Shown: in pieces, positions 48,850 to 61,875 of the stretch
How the letters are laid out: each line of letters starts with the position of its first letter
How positions within the stretch are numbered: position 1 is the first letter of the stretch
Assembly (NCBI GenBank): GCA_002189035.1
Contig: NEEC01000019.1
Location: forward strand, 558,001-622,000
Reading direction: 5' to 3'
From: Utricularia gibba
Taxonomy: Eukaryota; Streptophyta; Magnoliopsida; Lamiales; Lentibulariaceae
DNA: 64,000 bases
Notes under the pieces: generated by a model
Databases searched by the model: none
What the model was told of the DNA's origin: nothing
The model's input: only the letters and a program-made list of their open reading frames with translations
Program-made: the position numbers and the translations under genes

Positions 48850-49650
48850 TCCTTGGAGTGCTTTCAATCAAGTGGAGGTAGTTGTGAATGATATGGTGTG
48901 GAAGAGTCACCTTAGAAGAGAAGTGCACTTTCAACAATCTCCTTCCTATCAGTGACATCACTCGTAACTACATTCGTAACCATGACAAAGAGGGGTTCAA
49001 TAGTCAGCGTTGAATTAGTAGCCAAAATTTGATTTTTCATATGTACAAAGTCGTTGTTCAAACCATGTAAGAACTTGGCTACTTGAGAGATCCCAATGAA
49101 CTTAACACACCTCCAACATGCATTAGGAAGTAACTCATCAAATCTCCCCAGATTCCTTTCAATCTAGTATAATATTCAGGCACACTCATGTCCCCTTGAA
49201 CTAAAAAAAAAAATTTCCTGATGCAATTGAAAAACTAATAACATGTTTACTTGCCCAAAATGCTGGTTCAGAGACTCCCACAAGGCCAAGCATCTTAAGT
49301 AGAAAGAAAAGTATAGACTAACTCTTTAGATTGAATTTAGTAGCCAAGAGAGAACCATGACACCTACTTTGACTCAAGCATCAAATTTTGATTTGTTCTC
49401 ATTGTGTGGAAGAATTCTTCTTGTTATGAACCTTAAGTTGTTTTTAGCAAGCAATGCCAATTTGATATCCTTGCCCTAAGTATGGAAATTATCTGAGAAC
49501 AACAAATACGACACCAAAGGAGTAATAGGGTTATTTGAACCTGAGATGAACATGTGGTTTGGTAAGTGAACACTGTCGTCATTGTATCCTACCTACATAT
49601 GCCATTCATTATAAGCAAATGAGAAGTTCACTCCCTGTGCAGTCATTCAA
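48850..49650 (-). pseudogene. Copia gag remnant, inverted
   Basis: Minus-strand reading from 49650: SDNFHT, GKDIKLALLAKNNLRFI, then GDMSVPEYYTRLKGIWGDL and KFLHGLNNDFVHMKNQIL, in the order of Copia gag proteins. Stops and frame changes throughout. It does not continue the element on the plus strand, so it is a separate insertion. Confidence 0.7.
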
Positions 49651-50495
49651 TGCTCGCCCTTGGTGATCAAATTATAAATGAACCTTCATCTACTTCTTTG
49701 TCTAGTATTTGGACCACAATGGGGCTAGAAATGTGAAGAGGGTTAGTTGTTGCTAGCATTTGTCTCTAAATTTGACTTGGAAACCACAAGAGATGGGGAT
49801 GATGGTGGTATCTGTACACCTTGCTTAGTCAAGTTTCTTCTCATGTTCGGCTTGAATCCTCGTAACTAATAGTGAAATAATGGGATATATCAGATTTTAG
49901 AATAGTGAAAAAAGACTATAATTCTCACCTATTAAGAGCATCAAATGAATCATACTAACTTTGAGCTCAGGCTTGAAAATTGAGGTCGTGTGGCATAACG
50001 CACGCAGTGGAGATTCTACCTGCATATAAAGGAGTAGGAGCACTTGCAATCTAAAGCATGGAACCATTTCTATCCTCTAACCATTTGGTTCCAACTACTA
50101 CATGGTACCAAACAAACAAAACCCAAACCATGAACATCCCTATCCTCTAACCATCCTCCAACTTGGTAGCACTATTATTGACAAAAAAGATATGATGCAG
50201 ATTAAAACAATGTTTCTTCCTACACATAATCATCAATATGTATTTAGCATGCTCAATATTAAAAAATATGGATATAAATACAAGGACCAACATCTCATAT
50301 TTCAATGCAAGAGACTTGAGGGCTCAAGGTTACTCAGTAACTTCAATTCACAATTTGCTTTGGAATTCAAACTCCCTGCACCTTGTGTTTGTCTCCCATC
50401 TTTGCTCTCATTGGGAACACATTGTGTAACAAAATTGTTTTCTAAGTTGTTAAGCCATTAGGAGAAAGCAGTGTAAGAAGTTTTGGATCAACAAG
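49651..50495. other. No gene recognised
   Basis: Flank of the inverted gag relic. A 119-codon frame (50102-50461) has no recognised domain. Confidence 0.4.
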
Positions 50496-51400
50496 TGTTA
50501 GAAATACTGCATGTGAAGCTCTCAACTACCAGACCGAGTCTTGAGACTATATGGCCACCACCGCTTCTCACTTCAATTTCCCTCCTTTAGTTCCTAGCCA
50601 ACACTTGTATATTAACTCTATTGAATGATAAGAAATGTGTGTTCTTCTCAATAAAAAATATTATTGGTATCAGAGCCAACTCTGATGGTGACTCACCATT
50701 TCTCACCAGCAGTAGTCGTCTCCATCATGGCTTCCAACACCAGTTTTGGCATATCTCCCACAACAGGGTTCAATCATATGATTACCATCAAGCTCTCGCA
50801 ACAACTATAGTCAGCTCTTGTGACAAAGCCACAACAAGACTTATCTCAAATCTATGTACTTCATTTTTTGTAAAAGATTTGGGGTCCCTTGTATATTTCT
50901 TGAGGATTCAAGTTACATCAGCTCCCGGAAATTTTTTACATTAACCCCTATGTCCTCGAGTGAAAAGCTATCCAAATATTAAGGTAAACCTCTAGTCAAT
51001 AGTGCAGAATTTCAATACCGAAGCATAGTTGGAAGTTTGCAGTATTTCACAATAACAAGGCCAGATATATCCCTCTCATTCAACAAAGTATGTCAATATC
51101 TCCAACATCCAACAGATGTGTGTTGGACAGTAGTGAAATGTATATTTCATTGCAAAAAGGGCACTCTCAATAGTGGCCTCACATTTTCCATAACCATCAT
51201 AGAACTTAGTGCATTCTTTGATGCAGACTAGGTTGGTTGTCCGACAATCGGCGATCCACTAGTGGCTTTGCAATTTTTCTGGGAAAGAACTTACTCTCAT
51301 GGAACTCACAGTAGCAACCGACATTGTCACGATCCAGCACAGAATCTGAGTACCAAGCTATTGAAAATGTTATTGCTGAGTTGATTTGGATACAAGCTAT
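50496..51400 (+). mobile_element. Internally deleted Copia relic
   Basis: A putative LTR starts TGTTAGAAATACTGC at 50496 and ends just before the primer-binding site TGGTATCAGAGCC (50665), the classic tRNA-Met complement. Gag start-like sequence (ASNTSFGIS, FNHMITIKLS) then jumps to the reverse transcriptase end (FFVKDLGSLVYFLRIQV) and RNase H (ITRPDISLSFNKVCQYLQHP). The middle of the element is deleted. All frames have stops. Confidence 0.7.
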
Positions 51401-51978
51401 TGAAAATAAACACAAAACATGAATGAGATGAAAATTATCAAAAACATAAGAATAAAGGCAACACAAACCAAAATAATTGAGAGAGACATAGAACCATGCC
51501 ATTGCAAAAAGGCTCATTTCCATGAAACAAAAACTCATTACACTGTATAGAAGTTACGCTTAATGCAATTAAAAAAGCTATTCTAAAGTATGAAAATACA
51601 AAAAAGGGCATGCCCAAGATTCTTGATAAGTTCATCTGTTGAAAAAGCCCTTTCAAAAACAAAAGAGAAGGTGCGGTAGTCCTCCATTGCTCCCTTTTGG
51701 TATGCACAACTATTTCTCATATCAAAACTGAACCAACGCATAGGAATTCGCAGAAATGGATAGAGAATTACCAGCATTACTTCCAATTTAACCAAACATC
51801 ACTAATCTAGCAATTCTTGATTTCACCCCGCGAGTGAATAATTTAAATTTTGAGGACGAAGAACACTTTTTGTTTTCTAGAAAAAAAAAGTTTCAGTTTA
51901 TGTGTGTTGTCAAGGCGAAATCATTATCAGAGATCACATATAAAAGTCTTACCATATGTTTTTCAGATATGGTTATAA
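51401..51978. promoter_or_regulatory. Former upstream region of the third TBL gene
   Basis: This stretch was contiguous with 62666 onward before the Copia insertion, so it is the displaced distal promoter of the TBL gene at 62777. A minus-strand frame (51583-51795) has no recognised domain. The last five bases, TATAA, are the target duplication. Confidence 0.5.
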
Positions 51979-52168
51979 TGAAGAATGAATCGAATGAAGA
52001 GAATCGATCGACTTCTCATGAAGAAAACTCTTATTTATACACAAAGTTTAGCTAAAAATAAGAAATTAACTAAATTTCATCCCTATTCCTACAACACATA
52101 TATATTCCTAATATATCTACTAATTCGATATATATTTCATAATATATTATCAATCTATTATGGCAACA
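51979..52168 (-). repeat. Left LTR (3' LTR) of the inverted Copia
   Basis: 190 bp. Matches the split right LTR at 56530-56624 plus 62549-62665. It holds 'atgaagaaaactcttatttatac' and 'acacatatatattcctaata' lines shared with the partner. Confidence 0.85.
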
Positions 52169-55100
52169 CTCCCTCCTCAAGACGCAACTCCAAAGCATCT
52201 TGGACAAGCAATTGTAGAAGCTGAAGTTGAGGAAGTAGGGTGTGAAAAAGTAGAATAGGAAGTGCCTTGGTAAAAATATCAGCGACCTGATCCTTGGAAG
52301 GAACATGCAATGGCACAAGGAAACCTGATGGAAAGTACTCTCGAACCACATGGCAATCAATGTCTAGGTGCTTTGTCTGCTCATCGAATACTGCATTCTT
52401 TGTGATGTGAATCGCTGCCTTATTATCACACATTAAGGGAATAGAGGTCTCCACAGGAAAACGAAAGTCTCATGAAAAAGAAGCAAGCCATTTTAACTCA
52501 GTCATGGTGGCCACTATACTTCGATATTCTGCCTCATTAGAGGAACAAGAAATGGCAGTCTGCTTCTTGGCCTTCCATGAAAGGGTTTGTCCTCCATAAA
52601 AAATGCAAAAACCAGTCAAGGAGCATCGAGAGGTTGGGCAGGCCGCCCAATCGGCATCACAAAAGGCTTTTAGACGTGCATCAAGTGTAGCTTTATATTG
52701 AATCTCTAAGGAAGTAGTGCCCTTTAAGTAGTGAATAACATGAAGTCTTGCATTCCAATGAGTTTGCTAAGTGTTTGCACAAACTGACTCAAATGTTGCA
52801 TGGCAAACTCTCAAGTCTGGATGTGCATATGAAAAATATAACAAGCGTCCAACCAAGCATCGATAGGGGGCATTTTTCAGGATCAGCCAGAAGAGGTGAA
52901 GTATCATCAAACAAGCAAAGCCCAATCGGTAGTGGAGTTTGAGTTGGCTGACAGTTCGAGAGCCCTAAGTCTTGAATGATGTTGGATATGAACTTTCTCT
53001 AATTTATAAAAATCCCATCATTGGAGCGATAGAGTTCCAACCCTAAGAAGTATTTGGCCTCCCCAAGGTCCTTGATGATAAATTTGGCATCCAAAAACTT
53101 TTTCAATCGTCTAATTTCAGAGGAAGAGGAGCTCGTGATGATGATGTCATTAACATAAACCAAAAGGAAAACTTGATGAGCATCAAAAACTTCAATGAAC
53201 AGACAAGGGTCATCGAGCAAAGCTTGAAACCCATATTGAATGAGAGAGGTAGTGAGCTCTTGATTCCATTGCCATGATGCTTGTTTCGACCCATGAGAGA
53301 TTTCAGAAATCTGCAAACTTTTGAAGAGCCATATCCTGTGCTTCCAAGTGGCAGTTTCATGTACACTTCTTCATCAAGAGTGCCATAAAGAAAAGCATAG
53401 TTCACATACAACTGGAACAATGGCCAAGATCATTGTGCAGCCATAGCAATAAAAACACAAACTATGGTGATTTTGGCCATTAGAGAGAAAATTTCATGAT
53501 AATCTTCTCCCACTACCTAAGCAAAGTCTTGAGCCACAAGTCGTATTTTATATTTGTTAATCGAGCCATTAGAGTAGAGCTTAATCTTGTAAACCCAACG
53601 GCATCCAACCGTTTTTTACCTGGAGGCAAGTCAATGATCTCCCATGTGTCAATTCATTTCAAACCTACAAGTTCATCCTACATTGTGACTAACCATAGTG
53701 GAACTTATCATGATAATGAGTAGGTTCCTTGAACTTATCCAAACCATACATGAAACTGAAGTGAGTAGTCAAAGATATTGCATCAGAGAAGCCATGCTAA
53801 CAACGTAATCAGATAAGTGGCACGGGGGGCGACGTCGATAAACTGGTTGAGAGGTGTGGGTAGGTAGAAGTGTGCCATGTGTAGGAACAATATCAAGAAT
53901 AGGATTCTCCGAAGAAGTGGAAAGTTCCAAGATGGGAGGATCATCAGTAAGAAATACCTCGTCAGAGGGAATATGATCAGAAGCAAAATGATTTGTACTA
54001 ATGCCTTGAGGTGATCCAAGGAAAGATTCGGCAACTGATGGGGAGGTATCAAGAGCACAGTCTCCAAGTGAAGATGTTATAGAATCTTGGAAGAGTGGTG
54101 GAAGACCAGTGGAGCGATTAACACGAGCTAGGTGAGCAGAGTACAGAAAAATGGTCTCATAAAAAATAACATCTCGTGACATGAAAATGCACTTTCAATA
54201 ATAGTCATAAACCCGATAATTTCCAGACCCTACTGTATATCTTAAAAAGATTGTCAGGATAGCATGAGGGATAAATTTATCCTTGTGTGGAGTGGTGTCA
54301 ACAACATATACCAAACATCCTAAAACACACAAATTGGTATAGTTTGGAGTTTGCTTGTAGAGAAGCTCATATAGACTTTTTCCACCCAAGCACCTTTGTT
54401 GACATTATGTTGATAAGATATGTAGCTGCTAGAATTGCATTGCCCCAAAAAAGTTTAGAGAGCCTTGCATGGAAAAGCATAGCATGAGCTAGGTCCATAA
54501 GATGGAAATGCTTCTATTCAACCCATCCATTTTATTGAGCTGAGTGCACACGAGTTATTATGGAGAGTGCCCGAGAAGCAAATAAGGGCGCACACAATTG
54601 ATTGATGAACTCTAACCCATTATCGCTTTGGATCTTCTTCACCATAACCTGAAATTGAACCTCCACCATTTTAAGAAAGTGGTTACAGTTTCAAGAACCT
54701 GTGTTTTATCCCGAAGTAGAAAGGTCCAAATCGCTTGAGAGTAGTCATCAACAATGGTCAAGAAATATTGGGCATCAATATGAGATGAATGCCAGAATTT
54801 TTCCCATATATCAATGTGTGTAATAGATTAAAAGCAAATGAAGCTCTCCTAGGATTCCTTTTGAAAGGCAGGTAAGTCTGTTTACCCAATTCACAAACAT
54901 GACATGAACAATTGTTGAGATACTTATTCTTAAAAGAAATATGTCTCCAAACTGAAACAGAAGCATGTCCAAGATGACAATGCCAATTTCTAGAAATATT
55001 AATAGAACAAGTTCATACTGAACCAATTGAAAGATTATTAGAAGAACCATGCAAATAGTAAAGTTCGCTCCGAATGAATCCTTTAGCAATCACCACCTTA

Positions 55101-56529
55101 CTCACTGGGTCTTATAGAAAACAGCCATCAAGATAAAAAAAAAATACAATGTGCAAGTTTCCTTGTTTCACAATTTTTTGGATTGATGCCAAATTAAAGT
55201 GAAATCTAGACACTTGTAAAATATTGGATAAGGTAGGGTCAGGTTGTAGAGGGAAATCCCCAACATCATCAAGGGGTAAGCGTTGATTGGTTGGTAGGAA
55301 AACATTGAGGCCACTATCAGGTTTACAAATATTTCTCAAATGTGTGTGTGTTCCACACATATGCGAACTAGCACCTGAATCCAAAGTCCAATCAGATGGG
55401 TGATTCAAGAAGGATGAGGAGTGCATACCAGCAAAGTGTCTTTAACCCTTAGCACCATCATTTGAATCAGTCTCCCTAGTAGGATGCATGATGTTCTTGT
55501 GTTGTATTTGATAAAGAGACCATATCGAAGTAGCAAAGTTGAGAAAATCGGGAGAAAAAGAAATTCCCTAATCAATGGAAACCTCAAATGGTGTTCCAGT
55601 GTAATCTTCAATCATGTGAGTAGCTTGTCCTGTAGGTTTGCACCAATTTTCAAGATAACCATTCAACTTATAGCATTTCTCCCATGTTTTTTCTGATCCT
55701 TCGAGAAAAAGATTCACTCGGCCCATCATACGACAATATGAATAATGATCTTCAGACCACTTCCCATTTGATGTTGCACCCAAATCTTTTGTTTTGGTAG
55801 CAATGGTGGCGGCGGAGAGGATAGACATAGTTTCATCATTGCTAGGATGCACAAAACTTGAATCCTTGCATCACTTAGAAGACAAAACAAGTTTATACGC
55901 ATCATCTACCGTAAGAGGTGGGCACGTAGCAATGATTTGATGCTTCAAACAGTGAAAAGAGTTGTTTAATCCATGTAAAAATTGTTGAAGATGATCACGA
56001 TTTTCCCAAGCACAAAGTTGATCCCCAATGTCTCCAGGAACCATCGGCAATGGACATAGAGCATCAAGCACATTCCAAATCCACTTCAATTTGGTATAAT
56101 ATATGACAACACTATCATTTCCTTGAGTTAGAGACTACAATTTTCAATGCAAATGGAAAACTTAGGGCTCGATAGAAGCTCCAAAATGACACTCAATCTC
56201 TATCCATAGATCTCTAGTCGTAGGGGCAAAAACAAAAGAATATGCAATCTCCTGCTCCATGGAATTGGCGAATATCATCAATCAATTTTTTTCCATTCCC
56301 GCAACCTCAGATGTCTAGTGTCTTCTCCACCCATGGGACTGCGTTCTCTCACTTGCTGTGATGGCTGCTGCAAATGGACCATATCTATATGATGTAGGCA
56401 ATCTTGGACGCTCAAAGCAATCCTTACGGCCATCGACCACACACAGTAATTATGCCCGGTGAATCGATTGAAGAGAAGGGAAAAAGGGGGAAGAAGAGTC
56501 ATTGGCCATGCCAACCTTCTTTGATACCA
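52169..56529 (-). pseudogene. Copia gag-pol of the inverted element, decayed
   Basis: In minus-strand order: gag (FNRFTGHNYCVWSMAVRIAL near 56470, then LQQFLHGLNNSFHCLKHQII at 55990), zinc-knuckle region, aspartic protease DWTLDSGASSHMCG (55390), integrase region (55089-54195), reverse transcriptase (FLLVYVNDIIITSSSS at 53160 with YVND in place of YVDD; FIIKDLGEAKYFLGLEL at 53060) and RNase H end (MCDNKAAIHITKNAVF and KHLDIDCHVVRE at 52420-52340). Many stops and frame changes make it non-functional. The near-full length shows it was once complete. Confidence 0.85.
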
Positions 56530-57099
56530 TGAACAATGAATCGAATGAAGAAAATTGATCAACTTCTTATTATGAAGAAAATTCATATTTATGCACAAAG
56601 TTTAACTAAAAATAAGAAATTATTTGGGAATTTTACACAAATAGTCATATTTTCAACATTCATTCCCCATCATCCTAACCATATTTTTCATTTTGTACAT
56701 ATCAACCAATTTAATCATTAAAATAATATATTTATAATTTATTATTTTATATATTAAAAAAATAATAATATATTTTTTTATCTCATCTATCCAACTTACC
56801 CCAAAAAATTCTCAAAAATATAAATTATAAATGAGACTTCTTTTTGTAAAATTCTCAAAGTTGAAATCTATGTCCCATATTTCTTATTTAATAAATTATT
56901 ATACATTGATAAAATAATATATTTTTAATTTATCATTTTATATATTAATAAAATAATAATTTTTGTATATTATAAAAGTAAACCATAGATTACCTATAAC
57001 TATTATCATATGTAAAAGTCCATCGTTATCTATAAATCGTAGCAAGATAGTCATAAGCATTCTTATTCTTCTCTTTTATCCTATTCATGAAAATCCAAA

Positions 57100-57990
57100 A
57101 CTTTGATTTTTTGGATGTCATTGTAGCATTCCAGAATAAATTATGAGACTCTTATTTAAACTTAGCTCTAAAGTTCCCACATAAATGTTTTATGCAATAC
57201 CAATGAGCTTCTTGTAGCTTTTGAAAGACTAAAAAGCTATTGATTGTCTTACGTATCCCTACTTTTCAATCAGAGATAATAAATGTAGTAGGAGAATAAG
57301 ACTTGATAACATTATCCACTAAATTGCTCAAAAACCAAAGCCAAGACTGGAACAATTCTTCCTCAACAATTTCAAAGGCTAGAGTAACAATAACTTTATC
57401 ACCATCAATAGTTACCATAATAAGTAACTTGTGTCGTTATCGTGAGTACAATTGTGTAGTATCAATAGAGATAATCAGTCGGCAATATTTATAAGCACGT
57501 ATACAAAGTCTAAACACCTTGAACACATGATGCAACATAATCTCACCAAAGTTAGTACGAAAATGATCATATTTAACAATAGTACCTCAAATAAATGAAA
57601 ATGAACATATTAAATATTTATTCAAACATGTAGAGTAACAACAATATGAAATATCTGTCATAGCATCTCAAATATCTTTTAGAGATGTTGGCATATTAAG
57701 CATTAGGGTTTCCCATGTGTCATATAAATCTCGAATACCACACTTGATTCCAAACCTTGCTCTCTTGTATATTGGTTTAGTCTTAAGTTGATTTTCCATC
57801 AATGTGATCACATCAAAAACAGAAATATTAGGATCCATTTTTAGAGTCTCCATAATTGCTGCTGCAATGACATTTATTCGCACATTCGTATGACGAGTAG
57901 AACAGGAACTACTAGTGAAACATATATAAGGTCCATCATACCATAAAACTATTCAAACCTATGTAACTTTACTGAAGATAACTCTAACAC
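57100..57990 (-). pseudogene. MULE transposase remnant
   Basis: Minus-strand reading gives VFRLCIRAYKYCRLIISIDT, LLIMVTIDGDKVIVTLAFEI, LFQSWLWFLSNLV and FIISD, the order of the MULE catalytic core with its acidic residues, interrupted by stops. An upstream frame (57883-57668) gives NQLKTKPIYKRARFGIKCGI, DNA-binding-side sequence. Same superfamily as the transposase at 24709-27833 but a different family. Confidence 0.75.
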
Positions 57991-58091
57991 ACCAAATGCA
58001 TTTCAAACTAGTTTTGCTATACAAATAATGAATTTCATATTGAGAATTAATTGACTTGTATACCTTTTCAACCTTTCAATTGCATATATGA

Positions 58092-58620
58092 TAAAATGGA
58101 AATTTTAGCATGTCGTTGCAATAAAACCAAATTTTCATATCAAATAAATTTATAATCCCTAATCCTTACAAAATACAAATTAATCACAAAATGTACTATG
58201 GAATTTGGGGTCGATCACAAGGAGCTTGTGTTTGTCATGTATTTCAGCAGATGCAGAATTCAAAGTAATGGTAAGTCTTAGTCTAAGCTCGGACTAACAG
58301 TGGTAAACAAGTTCAGTAAACAAGATCAATAAACAATATCAAGTCTTAACGCTAAGGTAATAGGTACTGGTTTTAACTCAAAATAGTACGAAGATGCCTT
58401 AAGGATCTACAGGTGGTGTGATACTAAAATATATAGCTCAATCTACCATGTTCCTACACTCACAACTTCAAATAAATTAAGTCTACCCAGGTCATTCATC
58501 ACATTTTTGGCTAAGCTGGTCCACAATATCATCATCAACATTGCAATTAGGTCTACCCGCATGCTAGGCATATAGAACTAGATTTACCTGGTTCTACTGG
58601 TTCTACCCCGTATTCCTTTT
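58092..58620 (+). repeat. Truncated LTR, TGATAAA...TATCA family
   Basis: Starts TGATAAAATGGAAATTTTAGC and follows the solo LTR at 47273 through the 'gggtcgatcac' and 'aggtctacccgcatgc' lines, then diverges near 58600. Confidence 0.8.
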
Positions 58621-58933
58621 TTGCCCTCCAACCCTTTTACTTCTCCATGGCTTTTCTTCCATTTGCTCAGTTTTCTGATTTTCACATTAGGTTGAAGGTA
58701 TGTGTTTTCACCTAAATCCCTAACCAAAGCTTGGATCTAAACAGGTCAAGAAGGGTCCAAAATTGAACCGGTGGAACATGAGGCTTGAAACGTGGGTGTA
58801 CCCGGCAGCATCACCCTCGCCTATCGCAAATTCAGCAGCCGCATTTGGTGCTTCAGTGGAGCTCAATTATTTTGTGCATTTGGGAAGGGAATGGTGGGGA
58901 ATTAAAGAATATTACTTTTTTGGGTGGGAAGAC

Positions 58934-59245
58934 GGTGCAGCAAGATGCATTTGGGGCTTGGGGAAGAAGGAGGGTGCAACAGGGTGTATTTGGGGTTTGG
59001 GGAAGGCAATGGATGCAACATGGTGTATTTGGGGCTTGGGGAATTTGGTGGGTGCAGCAAGGTGCATTTAGGGCTTGGGGAAGGTGATGGGTGTAACAAG
59101 GTGCATTTGGGGCTTGGGGAAGATAGTGGGTTCAGCAAGATGCATTTGAGGCTTTGGGGAAGTTGGTGGGTGAAGCACGATGCATTTGGGGTTTGAGGAA
59201 GATGGTGTTGCAGGGTGTATTTGGGAGAAGGAGAATAAGGGTGGT
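58934..59245. repeat. 39-bp minisatellite, about 7.5 units
   Basis: Unit starts 'ggtgcagcaagatgcatttg' and continues 'gggcttggggaag' plus a variable 6-bp tail. Units begin at about 58934, 58973, 59012, 59051, 59090, 59129 and 59169. Because 39 is divisible by three and stops are absent, several frames stay open. The minus strand reads as SPSPKCTLLHP-like repeats. Confidence 0.85.
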
Positions 59246-59579
59246 TTAGATATTAAAAACCTAAATTAGAATATTCATCTTGTTATTAGGGTCATTTAAT
59301 TTGAAGATATTATTGTTTTCATTTTATTATATTTTGTTGTAGTATTCATATCTTGTTCTTATATGATAATGTTAATGATATTCCATTTAATTTGATGATA
59401 TTATTGTTCTGTTCACTTTACTCATATCTACTTATACAATGTGTTAGTATTCTTGAGGAATATTTAGTTCATTATTTTACATATCTTAATATGATAGCAA
59501 ATAAATATGTATCATTCTTCATTTTGTTATTTTTTCTCTTTTTAATTCCATTATATGCTTCTCATGTTTAGGTGCTACA

Positions 59580-60780
59580 AATGGAAGATAATCGAAGTAA
59601 GATACCAACAAAAAGAATTGGAAAAACTGCTACTTGGGATACAAATAGGACACATATATTACTAGAAGCCATGATCACTGAAATTGCTAAGGGCAACCGA
59701 CCCACTACCACTTTTCGACCAAAAGGATAGGAGAATATTATGAATGATGTCAATAAAAAAGCTTATACAAACTACAACTTGAAGTGTATCAAGAATAAGC
59801 ATAATGAGCTTCGAAGTGAATGCAATCTTTGGAATCGGTTAATCGATAGATCAGGTATTGGATTTCATCCAAATGGAACAATAAATATGGATCCTCACTG
59901 GTGGACTGATCATTTAGCTGTAAGTTTTCACTTACAACCATTGTTTGTTATGTGAATTAAATATTTATTATTGCTTGTAGTTAGAATTTATTTTTTGGTA
60001 GAATATATCTATTTCTTCATTGTGGTAATGAAATTACTTTATTAGAATTTATGTTAAATTATTTTTAATTATTGTTTGTTATGTTTTATTTTATATAGGA
60101 GAATAGCTAATATATCAAGTTTGAGACTAGAACACCTATGTTCTCTGATTTATTAGCTCAAATTTTTGATCCAGTAATTGGTTATGGATAAAGAAAATAC
60201 ATCCCTACTCCTAATATTGAGATTTCTAATGATGATTATGATGATGATGTTGATCCTTTATTATCTAATGGAGATAGATTGCTAGACGTAGAAGATTTTG
60301 GATATTCATTGGGCACACACAATATACTCCACCTGAGATATCAGCTTTGTACTCTAAAGAGAACACACCTACTCAAAGTAGCAAGCAAGCTATTCATACA
60401 AAACGTAAGAGGATTGGTAAAGTGAGCAACAGTAATCAAATTGATGAATCATCTGAGATAATGGCTATAGCTTTAGCAAAAGTGGGGTTGGAGAGTTTAG
60501 AGTCTTTAAAATACTCTATTAAAAAATACATTGAGATGTTAGATGCCACAGATACTATTGTTAAAGGAGGTCAAACTTATTTGCATGCTTTGAAGTTGTT
60601 CAAGAATCGCCAAAATCGAGAGATCTTCATGTCTTTGAAGGATCCATATATTCGAAAAGATTACATTAAGGGCGAGATTTAGGATTCCCTAGGTATATGT
60701 AGTAGTGGGAATACCGGTTTATCTGCTTCAAGATCTGATGCTACATCCCCAACAAAACGCAAAGGTATTTAAATCGTTAA
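59580..60780 (+). pseudogene. Myb/SANT-like protein of a Harbinger-type element
   Basis: From ATG 59583 (MEDNRSKIP): TATWDTNRTHILLEAMITEI, GNRPTTTFRPKG, YNLKCIKNKHNELR, NLWNRLIDRSGIGFHPNG and INMDPHWWTDHL match the Myb/SANT-like domain of plant transposon proteins. A stop follows FRPKG near 59730. An intron-like break and more sequence follow (KFETRTPMFSDLLAQIF, 60120), then a helical 111-codon frame (60347-60682) with KRKRIGKV and LESLKYSIKKYIEML. It pairs with the transposase at 61157. Confidence 0.7.
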
Positions 60781-61156
60781 TTAATTATAATATATTGTTT
60801 ATATCATTAATGGTTTGTTTTTTATGCAGATTAGGGAATCCTCCAACATCATCAACATCAATGTTGGATGTTATTTTTAATTTTGTTTTAATCTATGTTT
60901 CTGTTAATTTTGAACTCTAGTTGTACATTACGATTGATCTTATTTCTTCTAAATTGGAACTTATATCTCGGGATTGATGAAAACATTGGGATTTGAACTA
61001 GCACACAGAGATTTGAGAAAACACAAAGTCATTGTCAATGTGCTCCTTCAATGACATTTCAAAAATTTATATCTTGGGATTGATGAAAACATTGGGATTC
61101 GAACTAGCACACATAGAGATTTGAAAAAACACAATTTTTTTTCTTTATAATCACAC

Positions 61157-61875
61157 ATGGAGATTGAGAATACTTGCATCTCTTTGCTTCCAATGGCATC
61201 TCTCTTTAACAATGCATCATTTCATGATTCTTCCGACGATGATGAGAAGAGCAAGGAAGCTCGACAACGTGCAGAGTTCATCAACGTTCAAATGGCTCAA
61301 TTAAAGCTTCTTAGAGATTATCACGAGCACTTCCTTGTGAAGCAACCAATGTATGATCGAGAAACTAGTGGATGGACTTTATTGCTTTCAATGTTGAATG
61401 ACCAGGATGCTCGTGCATATAATGAGTTGCAAATGCATAGCCATGTATTCTTACGATTTTGTGAGATGCTTGTGGATAACTATGGGCTATCTAAAAGGAA
61501 ATTTGTTCCTGTAGAAGAAGAGGTCGCTATTTTCTTAAGAAGGGTGGGCAAAGTAGAAGGTTACTTTAATTTACAAGAATTCTTTGGTCGGAGAGAGATA
61601 CTATTCATAGTGCTTTCCACAATGTCTTGAAAGCAATTAATTAGATGGCAGTGGAGTGGATTACGCCAAAACACAGTAACACACAAATTCATCCTTTTTT
61701 CATAAGTAATGCCAGGTATTCTTACTTAAGTAACTGTATCGGTGCCATAGATGGAACTCATATCAAAGCATGTATTCCTGAGGCTGAAAGGTCTGATACA
61801 TTGGACGTAAGGGTTATCCTACCCAAAACATACTTGCTGTTTGTAATTTCGATATGTGTTTCACTTATGTTATAG
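61157..61875 (+). pseudogene. Harbinger transposase N-terminal half, truncated
   Basis: ATG 61157 opens a 157-codon frame with MHSHVFLRFCEMLVDNYGL, KRKFVPVEEEVAIFLRRVGK and FGRREILF. The next frame (61645-61875) has RYSYLSNCIGAIDGTHIKAC, the first DDE Asp region (GAIDGTH). Sequence stops at about 61875, where it meets an inverted gypsy gag. The second and third catalytic residues are missing. Confidence 0.75.

Noticed and set aside
50496-50664. 3' LTR of the Copia element starting at 40195
   Set aside because: Both begin TGTTAG, but the rest differs and this one is directly followed by its own primer-binding site, so it is a 5' LTR of another relic.
57303-57494. Plus-strand 63-codon frame
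   Set aside because: It overlaps a decayed MULE transposase core on the minus strand, and no domain is seen.
58902-59138. Ser/Pro-rich protein on the minus strand
   Set aside because: It is a product of the 39-bp minisatellite, not a gene.
58934-59245. CRISPR-like array
   Set aside because: The repeats are directly adjacent with no unique spacers, and the genome is a plant's.
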